This document shows positions 49,101 through 59,080 of a stretch of DNA of 64,000 nt, piece after piece (the stretch's first letter is position 1; each line of letters starts with the position of its first letter). This DNA is from Magnetovibrio blakemorei (GTDB lineage: Bacteria > Pseudomonadota > Alphaproteobacteria > Rhodospirillales > Magnetovibrionaceae): positions 1 to 64,000 of the forward strand of contig NZ_MCGG01000021.1 in NCBI RefSeq assembly GCF_001746755.1, given 5' to 3'. The notes under the pieces were generated by a model. It made no database searches, was not told the origin of the DNA, and worked only from the letters and a program-made list of their open reading frames with translations. Position numbers and translations under genes: made by a program.

Positions 49101-49652
49101 CAAAACATCCGTCGCGTGCCGCGTACGTCCGGCCTGGGTCAGCGTTGCCCATACGGCATAATCCAAGGCAGTTTGGATTTCATCTTCATGGGCCGCTTCG
49201 TCTTCCAACCAAGCCATCACGGTTTCGGCAAAACTGAATTGGGTCAGCGCACCCCCCATAAAAGGAGCCAATTTTTGGGCCAACACGGAACCGTCCAAGG
49301 CCTCAGCGTCTTCAAGGGTTTTGCCCTTCAAGGCCCGGCGCTGCACAAACAAGCGTTTGCACGTATACAAAGGTTCAAGGGCCGTATGACGCCCCGCCAA
49401 TGCAGCCAATTCGTTCTCAATGCCAAAAAGCTGAGCGATGAACGCATCAAGATGCGGCGCCAGTTCCAACAGCAAATCAGATTCGGCCTTGTCATCCAGT
49501 TGGTCCGGGGCTTGGCGAGCGGCCAGCAAACGTGCGGATAAATCCCCATCAAGTGCATGCAATGCGCCCAAAAACGCATCGTCCACGCGCACCAATGATG
49601 GGGCGTCATATAGATCTGAAAACGATAAGTTGAAGGCGAGTTTTAACGTCAT
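46167..49652 (-). CDS. 1161-residue multidomain flavin/iron-sulfur oxidoreductase
   Basis: Domain order: about 250 N-terminal residues without recognisable fold; a Cys-rich region at about 250-350 (CVLCHDRGKDSCRRG, CNDCMKACIYQ) probably binding Fe-S clusters; a GltD-like FAD/NAD domain from about 385 (VLVVGLGPAGAALSHQLMNE, then VAIVGGGLTAIDTATEALAY); and a C-terminal ferredoxin-reductase/PyrK-like part from about 860 (PGQFFRLQNF, VVLAGGGLGNAVLFSIG) ending with CMMKEICGQCLQR. The fusion suggests electron bifurcation or NAD(P)H-linked transfer to an unknown partner (inference). Minus strand, 64 bases before lysK. Confidence 0.85.
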   Translation of the reverse strand: MTLKLAFNLSFSDLYDAPSLVRVDDAFLGALHALDGDLSARLLAARQAPDQLDDKAESDLLLELAPHLDAFIAQLFGIENELAALAGRHTALEPLYTCKRLFVQRRALKGKTLEDAEALDGSVLAQKLAPFMGGALTQFSFAETVMAWLEDEAAHEDEIQTALDYAVWATLTQAGRTRHATDVLFRQPSKLDYGHLVHTDTVEVAGLTAAEFAPQRHVHRDGFKLTDPGCDLVGALDEAHYCVLCHDRGKDSCRRGMKDKKTGGFAHNALDVEIAGCPLDEKISEMHAAKINGHAVAALALITVDNPLCASTGHRICNDCMKACIYQKQDPVNIPQVETRALKDVLELPWGFEIYSLLTRWNPLNIHRPLPKTGSGYAVLVVGLGPAGAALSHQLMNEGHSVVAIDGAKIEPLDSSLSGISPLGERTAFDPVFDINDIREDLDDRIMAGFGGVAEYGITVRWDKNFLKITRLLVERRARFRMYGGVRFGAQITKDQAFEMGFDHIALCMGAGKPTVLDIPNNLARGVRQASDFLMALQLTGAAKADSLANLQLRLPVAIVGGGLTAIDTATEALAYYVEQVDKFLARYDVLEAHLGRTKLRERWTLEDSEIADVFLEHGRAIRYERAKAKAEHRAPELVKLLNAWGGATIAYRRRLVDAPSYTLNHEEIEKALEQGIRFVELVSPSAVEVDEHGWASALKLEVQEMGEDGRLLSSGKIVRLPARAVLIAAGTQPNTVLSREHPDFAALDGKYFQAVNSSGQAVQPQRSGKPEGVNILMSATAGRSMSFFGDLHPSFAGNVVKAMGSAKQGYPFVDAALHQAPPSTVAFADLVGEMDRGLIATVVKVDRLTSNIVEVIIKARFAAQAFQPGQFFRLQNFEALADRKRGTRMAMEGLALTGAWVDEAQGLVSLIVLEMGGSSNLCADLRTDEPVILMGPTGQPTETPGGETVVLAGGGLGNAVLFSIGQAFRRAGSKVLYFAAYKGINDRYHVENIEKAADTIVWCCDHAPGFAPGRKGDFSFTGNIVEAMQAYASGELGATPIALSAADRIVAIGSDMMMKAVKEARHGVLKDWLKPGHIGLGSINSPMQCMMKEICGQCLQRHVDPETGQQSVVFSCFNQDQPLDLVDFVSLNARLRQNGVSEKLTAKWIEYCHASPKCGG

Positions 49653-49832
49653 TCAGCAATCCTATTGCAATTGTGATCGCACGGCTTAAATAATAAGTCT
49701 GCTTTTGTTTGGGGGGATAAAATCAGACGGTGTCTGATTATATAGTGCGCCATGGTGCACAGGGCAAAGTGCAAAACCAGATTTAACATAAATCTGTTTC
49801 GCTTTTTTTTAATGATCCTGTGGACCTCCCTT

Positions 49833-50270
49833 ATGAACCCCAATCAACTGATATATGCCGGAAATTTAACGCCAAAAGAAACTTGGGAACGTCTGCAAGA
49901 TGACCCATCTGCGGTCCTCATTGATGTGCGCACGCCTGAAGAATGGGCCTATGTCGGCGTGCCTGACATCACATCGCTGGGACGTGCCTGTATGTTTGTG
50001 CCTTGGCTGTCTTATCCCACCATGGCCATCAACAAAGACTTTGTCGCCCAAGTCTTAAAAACCGCCAAGCCCAGATCCAATGACACCACCATCTTGTTTA
50101 TATGCCGATCCGGTTATCGTTCGGCCTTCGCCGCACATGCCTTGACGGAAATGGGCTACAGCAACTGCTACAACGTTGCTTTCGGGTTTGAAGGCGATCT
50201 TGACAGTCAAAAACGCCGCGGCACGATCAACGGTTGGAAAATCTCCGGATTGCCCTGGGTGCAAAGCTGA
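49833..50270 (+). CDS. Rhodanese-like domain protein
   Basis: 145 residues. VLIDVRTPEEWAYVGVPDI is the rhodanese CH2A region and FICRSGYRSAFAAH holds the catalytic Cys loop. Single domain, cytoplasmic; a sulfurtransferase whose acceptor is unknown. The start at 49833 is preferred on domain length; an ATG at 49812 is in frame. Convergent with ubiD. Confidence 0.88.
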   Translation: MNPNQLIYAGNLTPKETWERLQDDPSAVLIDVRTPEEWAYVGVPDITSLGRACMFVPWLSYPTMAINKDFVAQVLKTAKPRSNDTTILFICRSGYRSAFAAHALTEMGYSNCYNVAFGFEGDLDSQKRRGTINGWKISGLPWVQS

Positions 50271-50278
50271 TCAAGGCT

Positions 50279-51793
50279 CTACTTCCAAATCGGTTTGCCC
50301 GATCCCGGTAATCCCAGTTCATCCCACATGGCGGAAACCTTATCCACCACCCCTTGCTCCATGCGAATTTTCGCCCCCCATTCGCGTTTGGTTTCGGGGC
50401 CGATTTTGGTGGTGGCGTCGATGCCCATTTTGGACCCCAAGCCGCTGTCGGGTGAGGCAAAATCAAGGTAATCGATGGGGGTATTTTCGATCAAAGTGGT
50501 GTCGCGTGCCGGGTCAACGTTGGTCGACAACGCCCACATCACATCGTTCCAATCGCGCGCGTCAATGTCTTCATCGACGATAATCACGAATTTGGTGTAA
50601 GTGAATTGGCGCAGATACGACCACACGCCGAGCATGATGCGCTTGGCGTGACCGGGATAGGCCTTTTTCATACTCACCACCGCAACCCGGTAAGAGCATG
50701 CTTCCGGCGGCAACCAGAAATCACGCACTTCAGGGAACTGCTGAGTAAAAAGCGGCACGAACACATCGTTCAGGGCTTCGCCCAACACACTCGGCTCATC
50801 GGGCGGGCGTCCGGTATAGGTGCTCAGATAAATCGGGTTTTTGCGGTGCGTGATGGCTGAAACGGTGAACACCGGGAACGGTTCGACATTGTTGTAATAG
50901 CCCGTGTGATCGCCATAAGGGCCTTCGTCACCCACCTCTGAGAGACTGACGTGGCCTTCCAAAATAATTTCAGCGGTGGCGGGAACCTGCAACGGCACCG
51001 TTTTGCAATCCACCAACTCGACCTTTTTACCGCGCAGCAAGCCGGCAAACTGATATTCCGACAAAGTATCGGGGACAGGCGTCACAGCGGCCAAAATGGT
51101 GCCCGGATCGGCTCCGATGGCCACCGCCAACGGCATGGGATCGCTGCGCTTTTCTTTCCACCGTAAAAAGTGTTGGGCGCCGCCGCGGTGATGCAGCCAG
51201 CGCATCAAGGTGGTGTTTTTGCCCGTCACCTGCATGCGATAGATGCCCAAATTGGGCACATCGCGCTTGTCGTTTTTTGGATCTGGTCCGGCAGTCACCA
51301 CCAAAGGCCAGGTGATCAGCGGAGCCGGCTCACCCGGCCAGCAGGTCTGGATCGGCAATGTGGCCAAATCCACGTCGTCACCGAGAATCACAACCTCTTG
51401 GCAGGGGGCCGATTTGACCGTTTTGGGCTTCATCGACATGACGGTTTTCAACAGCGGTGCCATCTCCAACGCTTCGCGCCACCCACCCGGCGGTTCGGGC
51501 TGGCGCAAAAATGCCAGCGTTTCACCCACACCTTTCAGTTCATGGGGCTTGCGCCCCATGCCGCGGGCGACTCGCTCGACGGTGCCAAACAAATTGACCA
51601 AAACCGGTGCCCCATAGGGCTTGCCATCCCCATCAACCGGGTTCTCAAACAGCACGGCTGGGCCCTTTTCAGCCAGCAGTCGGGTCTGAATTTCGGTCAT
51701 CTCCAAGTGGGGAGACACGGGCTTGGAAACACGCACAAGCTCGCCCGCACGCTCCAATTCATCGATGAAATCTCTAAGTGATGTATATGCCAT
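50279..51793 (-). CDS. ubiD: UbiD family decarboxylase
   Basis: 504 residues from the ATG at 51793. prFMN-dependent decarboxylase: [39 protein letters not shown], the catalytic [12 protein letters not shown] with Glu and Asp, and [20 protein letters not shown]. Converts 4-hydroxy-3-polyprenylbenzoate to polyprenylphenol in ubiquinone synthesis. ubiA is 2.8 kb away; the flavin prenyltransferase ubiX is not in the window. Confidence 0.95.
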   Translation of the reverse strand: MAYTSLRDFIDELERAGELVRVSKPVSPHLEMTEIQTRLLAEKGPAVLFENPVDGDGKPYGAPVLVNLFGTVERVARGMGRKPHELKGVGETLAFLRQPEPPGGWREALEMAPLLKTVMSMKPKTVKSAPCQEVVILGDDVDLATLPIQTCWPGEPAPLITWPLVVTAGPDPKNDKRDVPNLGIYRMQVTGKNTTLMRWLHHRGGAQHFLRWKEKRSDPMPLAVAIGADPGTILAAVTPVPDTLSEYQFAGLLRGKKVELVDCKTVPLQVPATAEIILEGHVSLSEVGDEGPYGDHTGYYNNVEPFPVFTVSAITHRKNPIYLSTYTGRPPDEPSVLGEALNDVFVPLFTQQFPEVRDFWLPPEACSYRVAVVSMKKAYPGHAKRIMLGVWSYLRQFTYTKFVIIVDEDIDARDWNDVMWALSTNVDPARDTTLIENTPIDYLDFASPDSGLGSKMGIDATTKIGPETKREWGAKIRMEQGVVDKVSAMWDELGLPGSGKPIWK

Positions 51794-51952
51794 GTGACAA
51801 AGATCACAGCTTTGCATTCATTTTCAATGGAAAAACACCATCGCAAGTCTCATTTTATTTTTATTAGATCATTTTAATCATTGCAAAATGATGGTTTAAT
51901 CGTACGAAATCGCAGACAAGAGCTTCAGGGGGCTGATGCGCGAGCGTTAGCA

Positions 51953-53806
51953 ATGGGCGGTTTGATGCCAGAAAGTACTGCACCGGACAAAGCTCCGGAC
52001 GATCAGGGTGTGAACACAGCGGATTATGCGAAGCTGATTGAAATCGGCATCGCGTTATCGGCGGAGCGTGATCACCATCGCTTGCTCGAAAATATTTTGT
52101 TGGAAGCCAAAACCCTGTGCAACGCCGATGGCGGCACCCTGTATCTGTGCGGCCATATGGTTGAGCACGAAGGTGAAGACGTCTTTGAAGCCGAAGCCGA
52201 CGGCAAATTCCTCAAGTTCGAAATCATGCGCACCGACAGCCTTGGCATTGCCAAAGGCGGCACCACGGGCGAAGACATCCCCTTTCCGCCCATTTCGGTC
52301 TATGACGTCGAAACGGGTGAGGCCAATCATAAAAACGTTGCTTCGCACGTTGCGGTATCGGGGAAAACAGTCAACATCCCCGATGTTTACGAAGCGACTG
52401 AATTTGATTTCACCGGACCGCGGAAATTTGATGAAAGCACTGGCTATCGGTCCAAATCCTTTTTGAACGTGCCGCTGAAAAACCATTCCGGCGAAATCAT
52501 CGGCGTTTTGCAATTGCTGAACGCCCAAGGGAAAAATGGTGAGTCCATCCCGTTTTCGGCCCAAATCGTGCCCTTGATCGAAGCGTTGGCTTCTCAGGCG
52601 GCGGTCGCGGTCGACAACCAAATGCTGATTGAAGCCCAAGCCCGCTTGATGGACAGCTTCATCCAATTGATTGCGGGCGCCATTGACGCCAAGTCTCCTT
52701 ATACGGGGGGCCACTGCGCGCGCGTGCCGGAACTGGCCCAAATGCTCGCCACCGCCGCCGTAAATGCCGACCATGGCGAGCTGTCCGACTTCACCTTGGA
52801 CGAAGCCGGATTTCGCGAACTGCATCTGGCAAGCTGGCTGCACGATTGTGGCAAAGTGGTCACGCCCGAATACGTGGTCGACAAAGCCACCAAGCTGGAA
52901 ACCATTAACGACCGCATTCACGAAGTGCGCATGCGGTTCGAAATTCAAAAGCGTGAGCTGGAAATCGCCTACTGGAAACAAGTGGCTGACGGTGGTGACC
53001 GCGATGCCTTGAAGGTCGAGCTGGATGCCAAGCTGGACCAGATTGATGACGACTATGCCTTCGTCGCCGAATGCAACGTTGGTGGAGAATTCATGGCTCC
53101 CGAAAAGGTTGAGCGGCTCAAACAAATCGCGCAGGGCACCTGGACCCGCACCTTGGACGATCGCATCGGCATTTCACACGAAGAACTGCGCCGCAAGGAA
53201 GTCAAACCCGCCAAGGCGATTCCGGCACAAGAATTCCTGTTGGCTGACCGGGCCGAACACTTGTTCCACCGCGACGGCACCTTTGAGGCCCCCAATTCGG
53301 AACAGTTCGGCTTTGACATGGCTGTGCCCGAGCACCTCTTCAATCGCGGTGAGATTTACAATCTAAGCATCGCGCGTGGCACGCTGACCAACGAAGATCG
53401 CTACATCATCCAAAATCATATCGTGCAGACCATCGTTATGTTGGGACAATTGCCGTTCCCTAAACATCTGCGCAAAATCCCCGAATACGCGGGTGCCCAT
53501 CACGAAACACTGATCGGCACCGGGTATCCCCGCAAGCTGTCCAAAAAAGACATGTCGGTGCCGGCCCGCATCATGGCGCTGGCGGACGTGTTCGAGGCCC
53601 TGACTGCCGCCGATCGTCCCTACAAAAAACCCAAAACCTTGAGTGACAGCATCAAAATTTTGTCGTTCATGGTCAAAGACCAACACATCGATCCGGATTT
53701 GTTCCGCCTGCTATTGGAAAGCGGTATCTACAAAGACTACGCCGAACGCTTCCTCAAGCCCGAGCAAATCGATGAGGTTGATATCTCAAAATACCTTGGG
53801 GCCTAA
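51953..53806 (+). CDS. GAF and HD-GYP domain cyclic-di-GMP phosphodiesterase
   Basis: 617 residues from the ATG at 51953 (a TTG at 51881 would add 24). GAF domain at about 20-200 (ILLEAKTLCNADGGTLYLCG). HD-GYP domain from about 225: GAIDAKSPYTGGHCARVPEL, HDCGKVVTPEYVVDK, and after an unusual insertion of about 170 residues, HHETLIGTGYPRKLSKKDMS carrying the GYP triplet. The Asp of the usual DGxGYP reads as Ile. Likely c-di-GMP hydrolase controlled by a small ligand. Confidence 0.9.
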   Translation: MGGLMPESTAPDKAPDDQGVNTADYAKLIEIGIALSAERDHHRLLENILLEAKTLCNADGGTLYLCGHMVEHEGEDVFEAEADGKFLKFEIMRTDSLGIAKGGTTGEDIPFPPISVYDVETGEANHKNVASHVAVSGKTVNIPDVYEATEFDFTGPRKFDESTGYRSKSFLNVPLKNHSGEIIGVLQLLNAQGKNGESIPFSAQIVPLIEALASQAAVAVDNQMLIEAQARLMDSFIQLIAGAIDAKSPYTGGHCARVPELAQMLATAAVNADHGELSDFTLDEAGFRELHLASWLHDCGKVVTPEYVVDKATKLETINDRIHEVRMRFEIQKRELEIAYWKQVADGGDRDALKVELDAKLDQIDDDYAFVAECNVGGEFMAPEKVERLKQIAQGTWTRTLDDRIGISHEELRRKEVKPAKAIPAQEFLLADRAEHLFHRDGTFEAPNSEQFGFDMAVPEHLFNRGEIYNLSIARGTLTNEDRYIIQNHIVQTIVMLGQLPFPKHLRKIPEYAGAHHETLIGTGYPRKLSKKDMSVPARIMALADVFEALTAADRPYKKPKTLSDSIKILSFMVKDQHIDPDLFRLLLESGIYKDYAERFLKPEQIDEVDISKYLGA

Positions 53807-53833
53807 ACGCAGGACCTAGACGCGCGCGCTGAA

Positions 53834-54589
53834 ATGCTGCATATTCCAAGGGCCATGACAAGCTCGCCCAAATGCCCAATAGAACACGCAAAGTCCTATC
53901 CGTTTGACATCCCCGAAGGCTCTTATGTGCTGGACCGGGACGGTTGGCGTGCCCTGCCCGTCGGCGGGCATGAAACCACCCGACGTCACGCGGTGATCGC
54001 GTCCGGCTCTAACGCCGCGCCCGATCATCTTGGGCAAAAATTTAAAGACTACGATCACTTGCTGGATCAGCCCGTCTACGTCACCCGCGCCACTTTGCAT
54101 GAATTCGATGCCGTTTACAGTGCGCACTTTTCTCATTACGGATCAATTCCAGCGACCTTGGCGCACGCCCCGGGAGCCCAAGCCAACGTGTTCGTCACTT
54201 GGCTGACGGACGCGCAATTGGACCGCGTGCATGAAACCGAAGCCGTCGGCACGAATTACGATTTTGCCCATCTGCACGACATTCACTTGGCGATCGAAGA
54301 CGGCACCATCTTAAACGCGGTACACGCCTACCTGTCGCGTCGCGGATGTTTAAGCCGCGAAGGACGTCCGGTGCCGCTATCTTCGTGCCAAACCGACGGT
54401 CGCCAGTGGACCGCCATGAGCCAATGCGAAGTGCTCAACTACGCCCGCTCCCTCATAGCCCCCGGTGAAGCCAAAGACGACTTCATCAAAGCGGGCATCG
54501 ACAGCCCCGCGCTGCGCGCCAAACGCACCAACGAACTGACCAAATCCGCCCTGCCCCACGGCTGGCAGACCCTGATTTTTCTCAGCTAA
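53834..54589 (+). CDS. Hypothetical protein, possible GGCT-like fold
   Basis: 251 residues. HAVIASGSNAAPDHLGQKF recalls the YGSN loop of gamma-glutamylcyclotransferase-like proteins, and LDRVHETEAVGTNYD has an acidic residue at a plausible place. No signal peptide or membrane helix. Starts 27 bases after the HD-GYP gene. I do not recognise a family with confidence. Confidence 0.65.
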   Translation: MLHIPRAMTSSPKCPIEHAKSYPFDIPEGSYVLDRDGWRALPVGGHETTRRHAVIASGSNAAPDHLGQKFKDYDHLLDQPVYVTRATLHEFDAVYSAHFSHYGSIPATLAHAPGAQANVFVTWLTDAQLDRVHETEAVGTNYDFAHLHDIHLAIEDGTILNAVHAYLSRRGCLSREGRPVPLSSCQTDGRQWTAMSQCEVLNYARSLIAPGEAKDDFIKAGIDSPALRAKRTNELTKSALPHGWQTLIFLS

Positions 54590-54591
54590 AC

Positions 54592-55536
54592 TCAGCCCAA
54601 AACTTGCCCCACAACCATGGCCGCAAACACCAGCAGGCCAAAATCCCGGTTGGATTTAAAACGCAATAAGCAGCTTTTGGGGTTGTGGATGTCGACGCTG
54701 GCGACTTGCCATGCCAACTGCAGGGCTGCGGGGATCAGGGCCGGATAAAACGCCCAGCTCAAACCCGCAAGTCCGCCGCTGAGCGCAATCAGGGCGAGAC
54801 ACCCCCCGTAAAAAAACACCAACCAACCGCGCGTCGCATTGCCCAGGCGCAGCGCCGTGGACTTAATGCCGATCAAGATATCATCTTCTTTGTCCTGGTG
54901 GGCATAGATGGTGTCGTATCCCAACGTCCACAGGATGCCCGCCGCATAAAGCGTTCCCGGCGCAGCCCCCAAACTGCCCTGCACCGCCGCCCAACCCAAC
55001 AGCGCCCCCCAATTGAACGACAAGCCCAAAAACACCTGCGGCCAATAGGTGAAACGTTTCATATACGGGTAGATGACCACGGTCACCAACGACAGCACGC
55101 CAACACCGATGGCGAAGGTGTTGAACTGCACCAAGATGGCGCACCCCAACAGCCCCAGGAATATCAAAAAAGCCAACGCGCGCTTGATCGTCACCTGTCC
55201 ACTGGGAATGGGTCGGTTTGCGGTGCGCGCCACCCGGCCGTCAAAATCGCGATCGGCGATGTCGTTCATGACACAACCCGCCCCGCGCATAATAAACGCG
55301 CCGAGGCCGAACAGGACCAGAAACCACACATTCGGCCAAGTCCCTTGGCTCGCCAAGGCAATCGACCACCAGCACGGCAACAGCAGCAGCCACGCTCCAT
55401 AAGGTCGGTCCAAACGCATCAAATACACATACGGACGCAAGATTGGCGGCGTCAGCTGGACAATCATACCTTCGGAACGGATGTCGCTGGCATCGCTATC
55501 AGCCGACATTTCGGGTGGTGGGGTTATGGTGCTCAT
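54592..55536 (-). CDS. ubiA: 4-hydroxybenzoate polyprenyltransferase UbiA
   Basis: 314 residues with about eight membrane helices. The two Asp-rich magnesium/diphosphate motifs are NDIADRDFD and YDTIYAHQDKEDD. RLDRPYGAWLLLLPCWWS is the typical first helix. Prenylates 4-hydroxybenzoate for ubiquinone synthesis. Divergent from rsmE. Confidence 0.96.
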   Translation of the reverse strand: MSTITPPPEMSADSDASDIRSEGMIVQLTPPILRPYVYLMRLDRPYGAWLLLLPCWWSIALASQGTWPNVWFLVLFGLGAFIMRGAGCVMNDIADRDFDGRVARTANRPIPSGQVTIKRALAFLIFLGLLGCAILVQFNTFAIGVGVLSLVTVVIYPYMKRFTYWPQVFLGLSFNWGALLGWAAVQGSLGAAPGTLYAAGILWTLGYDTIYAHQDKEDDILIGIKSTALRLGNATRGWLVFFYGGCLALIALSGGLAGLSWAFYPALIPAALQLAWQVASVDIHNPKSCLLRFKSNRDFGLLVFAAMVVGQVLG

Positions 55537-55592
55537 GCCCCCATTCTTACGACATTGCTGTACCCATATGCAAACATGCTTATGATCAGGGC

Positions 55593-56321
55593 ATGAGCGA
55601 ATCGAAAACCATCACCCGCCTTTACTGCGATGCGGACCTGTCACAGGGTCTCACCGTCGCTTTGGGTCCCGGCCCGGCGCACAAGCTGCGCGCCGTGTTG
55701 CGCGCCCGAGTGGGGGATGAGGTTTTGCTGTTTAATGGCCGTGACGGCGAATGGCGCGCCACCTTAACCGACCTGGGTAAAACCAAAGCCTCCGCCGAAT
55801 GCCAAGACCAAACCCGCGCCCAACTGGCTGAACCCGGCCCCTGGCTAGCCTTTGCACCGTTGAAAAAAGACCGTTTGGATATGGTGGTGGAAAAAGCCGT
55901 CGAACTGGGCGTCGAACGTATGATTCCGGTTTTGACCGCGCGCACCGAAAACCGCCGCCTCAAAATGGATCGCCTGCTCCAACAAATTCTTGATGGGGCA
56001 GAGCAATGCGAACGCCTCACCGTACCGACCCTGTCTGAGCCCATACCTCTGGAAAAACTCGCCCAAGTGTGGCCCCAAGGCCGCGTTTTGTTGGTGGCAG
56101 CAGAGCGCCGCGATTGCACCCCACTGGCCGAAAAGCTGCCTTCCCTCACCGGCCCCATGGGGCTTCTCGTCGGGCCGGAAGGTGGATTTGAAGCACAAGA
56201 GCTTGACGGACTAGAAAATTTACCCATTTCTGTTTTTGTGAACCTCGGACCCCGAATTCTGCGCGCCGAAACGGCGGCCATTGCCGCCTTGGCCGTAATG
56301 CAAGCTCTAAACGGCGAATAA
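55593..56321 (+). CDS. rsmE: 16S rRNA m3U1498 methyltransferase RsmE
   Basis: 242 residues from the ATG at 55593; the longer frame overlapping ubiA is not conserved. N-terminal PUA-like domain ([20 protein letters not shown]) and SPOUT methyltransferase domain with the knot motifs [18 protein letters not shown] and [18 protein letters not shown]. Confidence 0.95.
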   Translation: MSESKTITRLYCDADLSQGLTVALGPGPAHKLRAVLRARVGDEVLLFNGRDGEWRATLTDLGKTKASAECQDQTRAQLAEPGPWLAFAPLKKDRLDMVVEKAVELGVERMIPVLTARTENRRLKMDRLLQQILDGAEQCERLTVPTLSEPIPLEKLAQVWPQGRVLLVAAERRDCTPLAEKLPSLTGPMGLLVGPEGGFEAQELDGLENLPISVFVNLGPRILRAETAAIAALAVMQALNGE

Positions 56322-56347
56322 ACCGCCCCCAACGAACTGGCCAAAAC

Positions 56348-57721
56348 ATGAGCGCGCCCTCTATGTCCACCAAACCATCCCCCACCGTCACCAGCAAACG
56401 CGACCTGATCGAATACTTGGCCAGCGGCTGCAAACCGCCTGAAAAATGGCTGATCGGCACCGAACACGAAAAATTCGCCTATCGCCTTTCCGACCTGCGA
56501 CCTTTGACGTACGAAGGCGACCAAGGCGTTCAGATGATGCTGGATAAGCTGACCCGGTTCGGCTGGACACCGGTGGCGGAAGACGGTCACGTCATCGCCT
56601 TGGTGCAAAAGGATGGCTCGTCCATCACCTTGGAACCGGCAGGTCAGTTGGAACTGTCGGGCGCACCGCTGGGCACCATTCACGAAACCTGCAAAGAAGT
56701 CGGCACCCATCTGCAACAGGTCAAAAGCGTCGCCGCCGAAATGGGCATCGGTTTTTTGGGCGTCGGCTATCAGCCCAAATGGCCGCGCACCGAAATGCCG
56801 TGGATGCCCAAAAACCGTTACGCCATCATGCAAAAATACATGCCGACCCGCGGCGGCTTGGGGCTCGATATGATGCAGTCCACCTGCACCGTTCAGGTCA
56901 ACCTGGATTTCGATTCAGAAGCCACCATGGTCAAGATGTTTCGCGTCTCGTTGGCGTTGCAGCCCATCGCCACGGCGCTGTTCGCCAACTCTCCATTCAA
57001 GGAAGGCAAGCCGTCCGGTTATCTCAGCTATCGCAGCCACATCTGGACCGACACCGACCCGGACCGGACCGGCAATTTGCCGTTCGTGTTTGAAGACGGC
57101 TTCGGCTTTGAGCGGTATGTGGACTACATGCTCGACGTGCCCATGTACTTCGTCTATCGCAATGGCACCTACATCAACGCAACGGGGCAGTCGTTTCGCG
57201 ACTTTATGAACGGCAAGCTGCCCGCCCTGCCCGGTGAGCTGCCGACCTTAAAAGATTGGGAAGACCACCTGACCACGGCGTTCCCCGAAGTGCGCTTGAA
57301 AAAGTTCCTCGAAATGCGCGGTGCCGATGGCGGCCCCTGGAGCCGCTTGTGCGCCTTGCCCGCACTTTGGGTCGGGCTACTTTATGACGGTGGCGCCCTC
57401 GACCACGCGTGGGACCTTGTGAAGGATTGGACCCTGGAAGAACACAACCAGCTCCGCGCCAATGTGCCCGAGCACGCGCTGAACACGCCATTTCGCAGCA
57501 CCACCGTAGGCGATATCGCCCTGGACGTCTTGGAATGCGCACACGAAGGCTTGGTGCGGCGCAAGCGTTTGGACGGCGTCGGTCTGGACGAAAGCCGTTT
57601 CCTTAAGCCTTTGTTCCAAATTGCAGAATCCGGCCTCACCCCGGCTGAAGATTTGCTGTTTGCCTATGAACGACGGTGGAAGGGCTGCGTTGACCCAATT
57701 TTCCGCGAATACGCGTATTGA
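56348..57721 (+). CDS. gshA: Glutamate-cysteine ligase, plant/alphaproteobacterial type
   Basis: 457 residues. [20 protein letters not shown] is the GCS2 N-terminal motif; [19 protein letters not shown] and [20 protein letters not shown] are diagnostic of the class shared with plants. First step of glutathione synthesis. An ATG at 56366 is an alternative start. 26 bases after rsmE; likely cotranscribed. Confidence 0.94.
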   Translation: MSAPSMSTKPSPTVTSKRDLIEYLASGCKPPEKWLIGTEHEKFAYRLSDLRPLTYEGDQGVQMMLDKLTRFGWTPVAEDGHVIALVQKDGSSITLEPAGQLELSGAPLGTIHETCKEVGTHLQQVKSVAAEMGIGFLGVGYQPKWPRTEMPWMPKNRYAIMQKYMPTRGGLGLDMMQSTCTVQVNLDFDSEATMVKMFRVSLALQPIATALFANSPFKEGKPSGYLSYRSHIWTDTDPDRTGNLPFVFEDGFGFERYVDYMLDVPMYFVYRNGTYINATGQSFRDFMNGKLPALPGELPTLKDWEDHLTTAFPEVRLKKFLEMRGADGGPWSRLCALPALWVGLLYDGGALDHAWDLVKDWTLEEHNQLRANVPEHALNTPFRSTTVGDIALDVLECAHEGLVRRKRLDGVGLDESRFLKPLFQIAESGLTPAEDLLFAYERRWKGCVDPIFREYAY

Positions 57722-57832
57722 GCTACAGAAACCCCATAAAAATGTTTGATTATTGCCCGTTGTTTTCTGAGCGTGTTACCATGGTGCCAAGCAGATTATA
57801 AAAAACGAAAAAACAACGAGGACGATGCATTT

Positions 57833-59056
57833 ATGAGCGGCGGCAAGATTGCCCTTGCTGAGATTGAACAGGCGCTGCACAACGGCGAATTCTGTTTCCA
57901 TTTCCAGCCTAAAATATCGTTTAAAACCGGCCGTATCGTCGGTGGCGAAGCATTGTTGCGCTGGAATAAGCCCGACGGCACGCAAATTCCGCCGGGCCTT
58001 TTTCTGCCCCAAGCCGAAGCAAGTGGCTTCATCACCGACATCACGGCCGTGATGTTAACGGAACTGGTCGAAGACATTGCCCGTCTGCGCACCCTCAAAC
58101 CCGACATTCAAATTGCCTTCAACGTTTCCGCCCTGGATTTGCGCTCGCCGTATCTGGTGAAAATGCTGCGCAGCTATATCGGCAATCGCATCATCAGTCC
58201 CGGCAACTTGCAAATCGAAATCACCGAAACCGCAATCGTTGATGTGTCGGGCCGCATTCATAATACGCTGTTGGATTTGGTGGCATTGGGCATTGAAATC
58301 GTCATGGACGATTTTGGTACCGGATATTCGTCCCTGGACGCGCTCAGCCAATTGCCGTTTTCCGCACTCAAGTTGGATCAGGGCGTGGTCGGGCGCATGT
58401 CGGAAGATTCAAAGAACACCCACATCGTGCGATCCAGCCTTTTGATGGCGCGTGATATGTCGATCAAAACCATCGCCGAAGGGGTGGAGACCGAGAGTGC
58501 CTATACATTCTTGTTGGCGTCCGGATGCACAGAAGCCCAAGGCTTTTGGATGAGCCGACCGCTGCCCATCGAAAAATTCATCCAAATTGTGAAAGACGAC
58601 CCTGTTTGGCCGTCATCAGAACTGGGATTTCTGTACAACGCCTGGGACAACCACTTGTCGTATCGCCGCAAGGTCTTGGACACCGTCTACACTATCACAA
58701 TGACCAGCCTGAACGAGCAGGGAACCATGCCGCTGTTGGATCTGCATCACAACCCCGCATATTGCCGCCTGGGTCAGTGGTATCGCGACATGAAACGTGC
58801 CGGGTTTTCAGAAACGGCCTACAAAAACCTTGAAGACATGCATCGCGAAATGCATGCCGCGGGCGATGTGTTGGTGAAAACCGTCAAAAGCACTCAGGAC
58901 TCCGACGCCATCATCGAAGCCACCAACGACTTTTTGCGCTTTTCCGAACAAGTCGATAGAGAAGTCTCGCGCATTGTCGCGCTTTCGTTCGCAGAAGGCT
59001 TGCGCGAACGCAACGCCAAGAACCCAAACACCTCCGCGCGTCTCAGCGCCGAATAA
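57833..59056 (+). CDS. EAL-domain c-di-GMP phosphodiesterase with C-terminal CZB-like zinc domain
   Basis: 407 residues from the ATG at 57833. The EAL domain (about 5-250) keeps catalytic residues: GGEALLRWNKPDG, FNVSALDL, EITETAIVD, MDDFGTGYSSLDAL, KTIAEGVETE. The last 140 residues read as a chemoreceptor zinc-binding domain (AWDNHLSYRRKVLDTVY, CRLGQWYRDMKRAG, LEDMHREMHAAGD), with three His and one Cys in the order expected for zinc. This suggests zinc- or HOCl-type redox control of c-di-GMP breakdown (inference). Confidence 0.85.
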   Translation: MSGGKIALAEIEQALHNGEFCFHFQPKISFKTGRIVGGEALLRWNKPDGTQIPPGLFLPQAEASGFITDITAVMLTELVEDIARLRTLKPDIQIAFNVSALDLRSPYLVKMLRSYIGNRIISPGNLQIEITETAIVDVSGRIHNTLLDLVALGIEIVMDDFGTGYSSLDALSQLPFSALKLDQGVVGRMSEDSKNTHIVRSSLLMARDMSIKTIAEGVETESAYTFLLASGCTEAQGFWMSRPLPIEKFIQIVKDDPVWPSSELGFLYNAWDNHLSYRRKVLDTVYTITMTSLNEQGTMPLLDLHHNPAYCRLGQWYRDMKRAGFSETAYKNLEDMHREMHAAGDVLVKTVKSTQDSDAIIEATNDFLRFSEQVDREVSRIVALSFAEGLRERNAKNPNTSARLSAE

Positions 59057-59080
59057 ACACATTCAGCTTCCGGCGGACCT

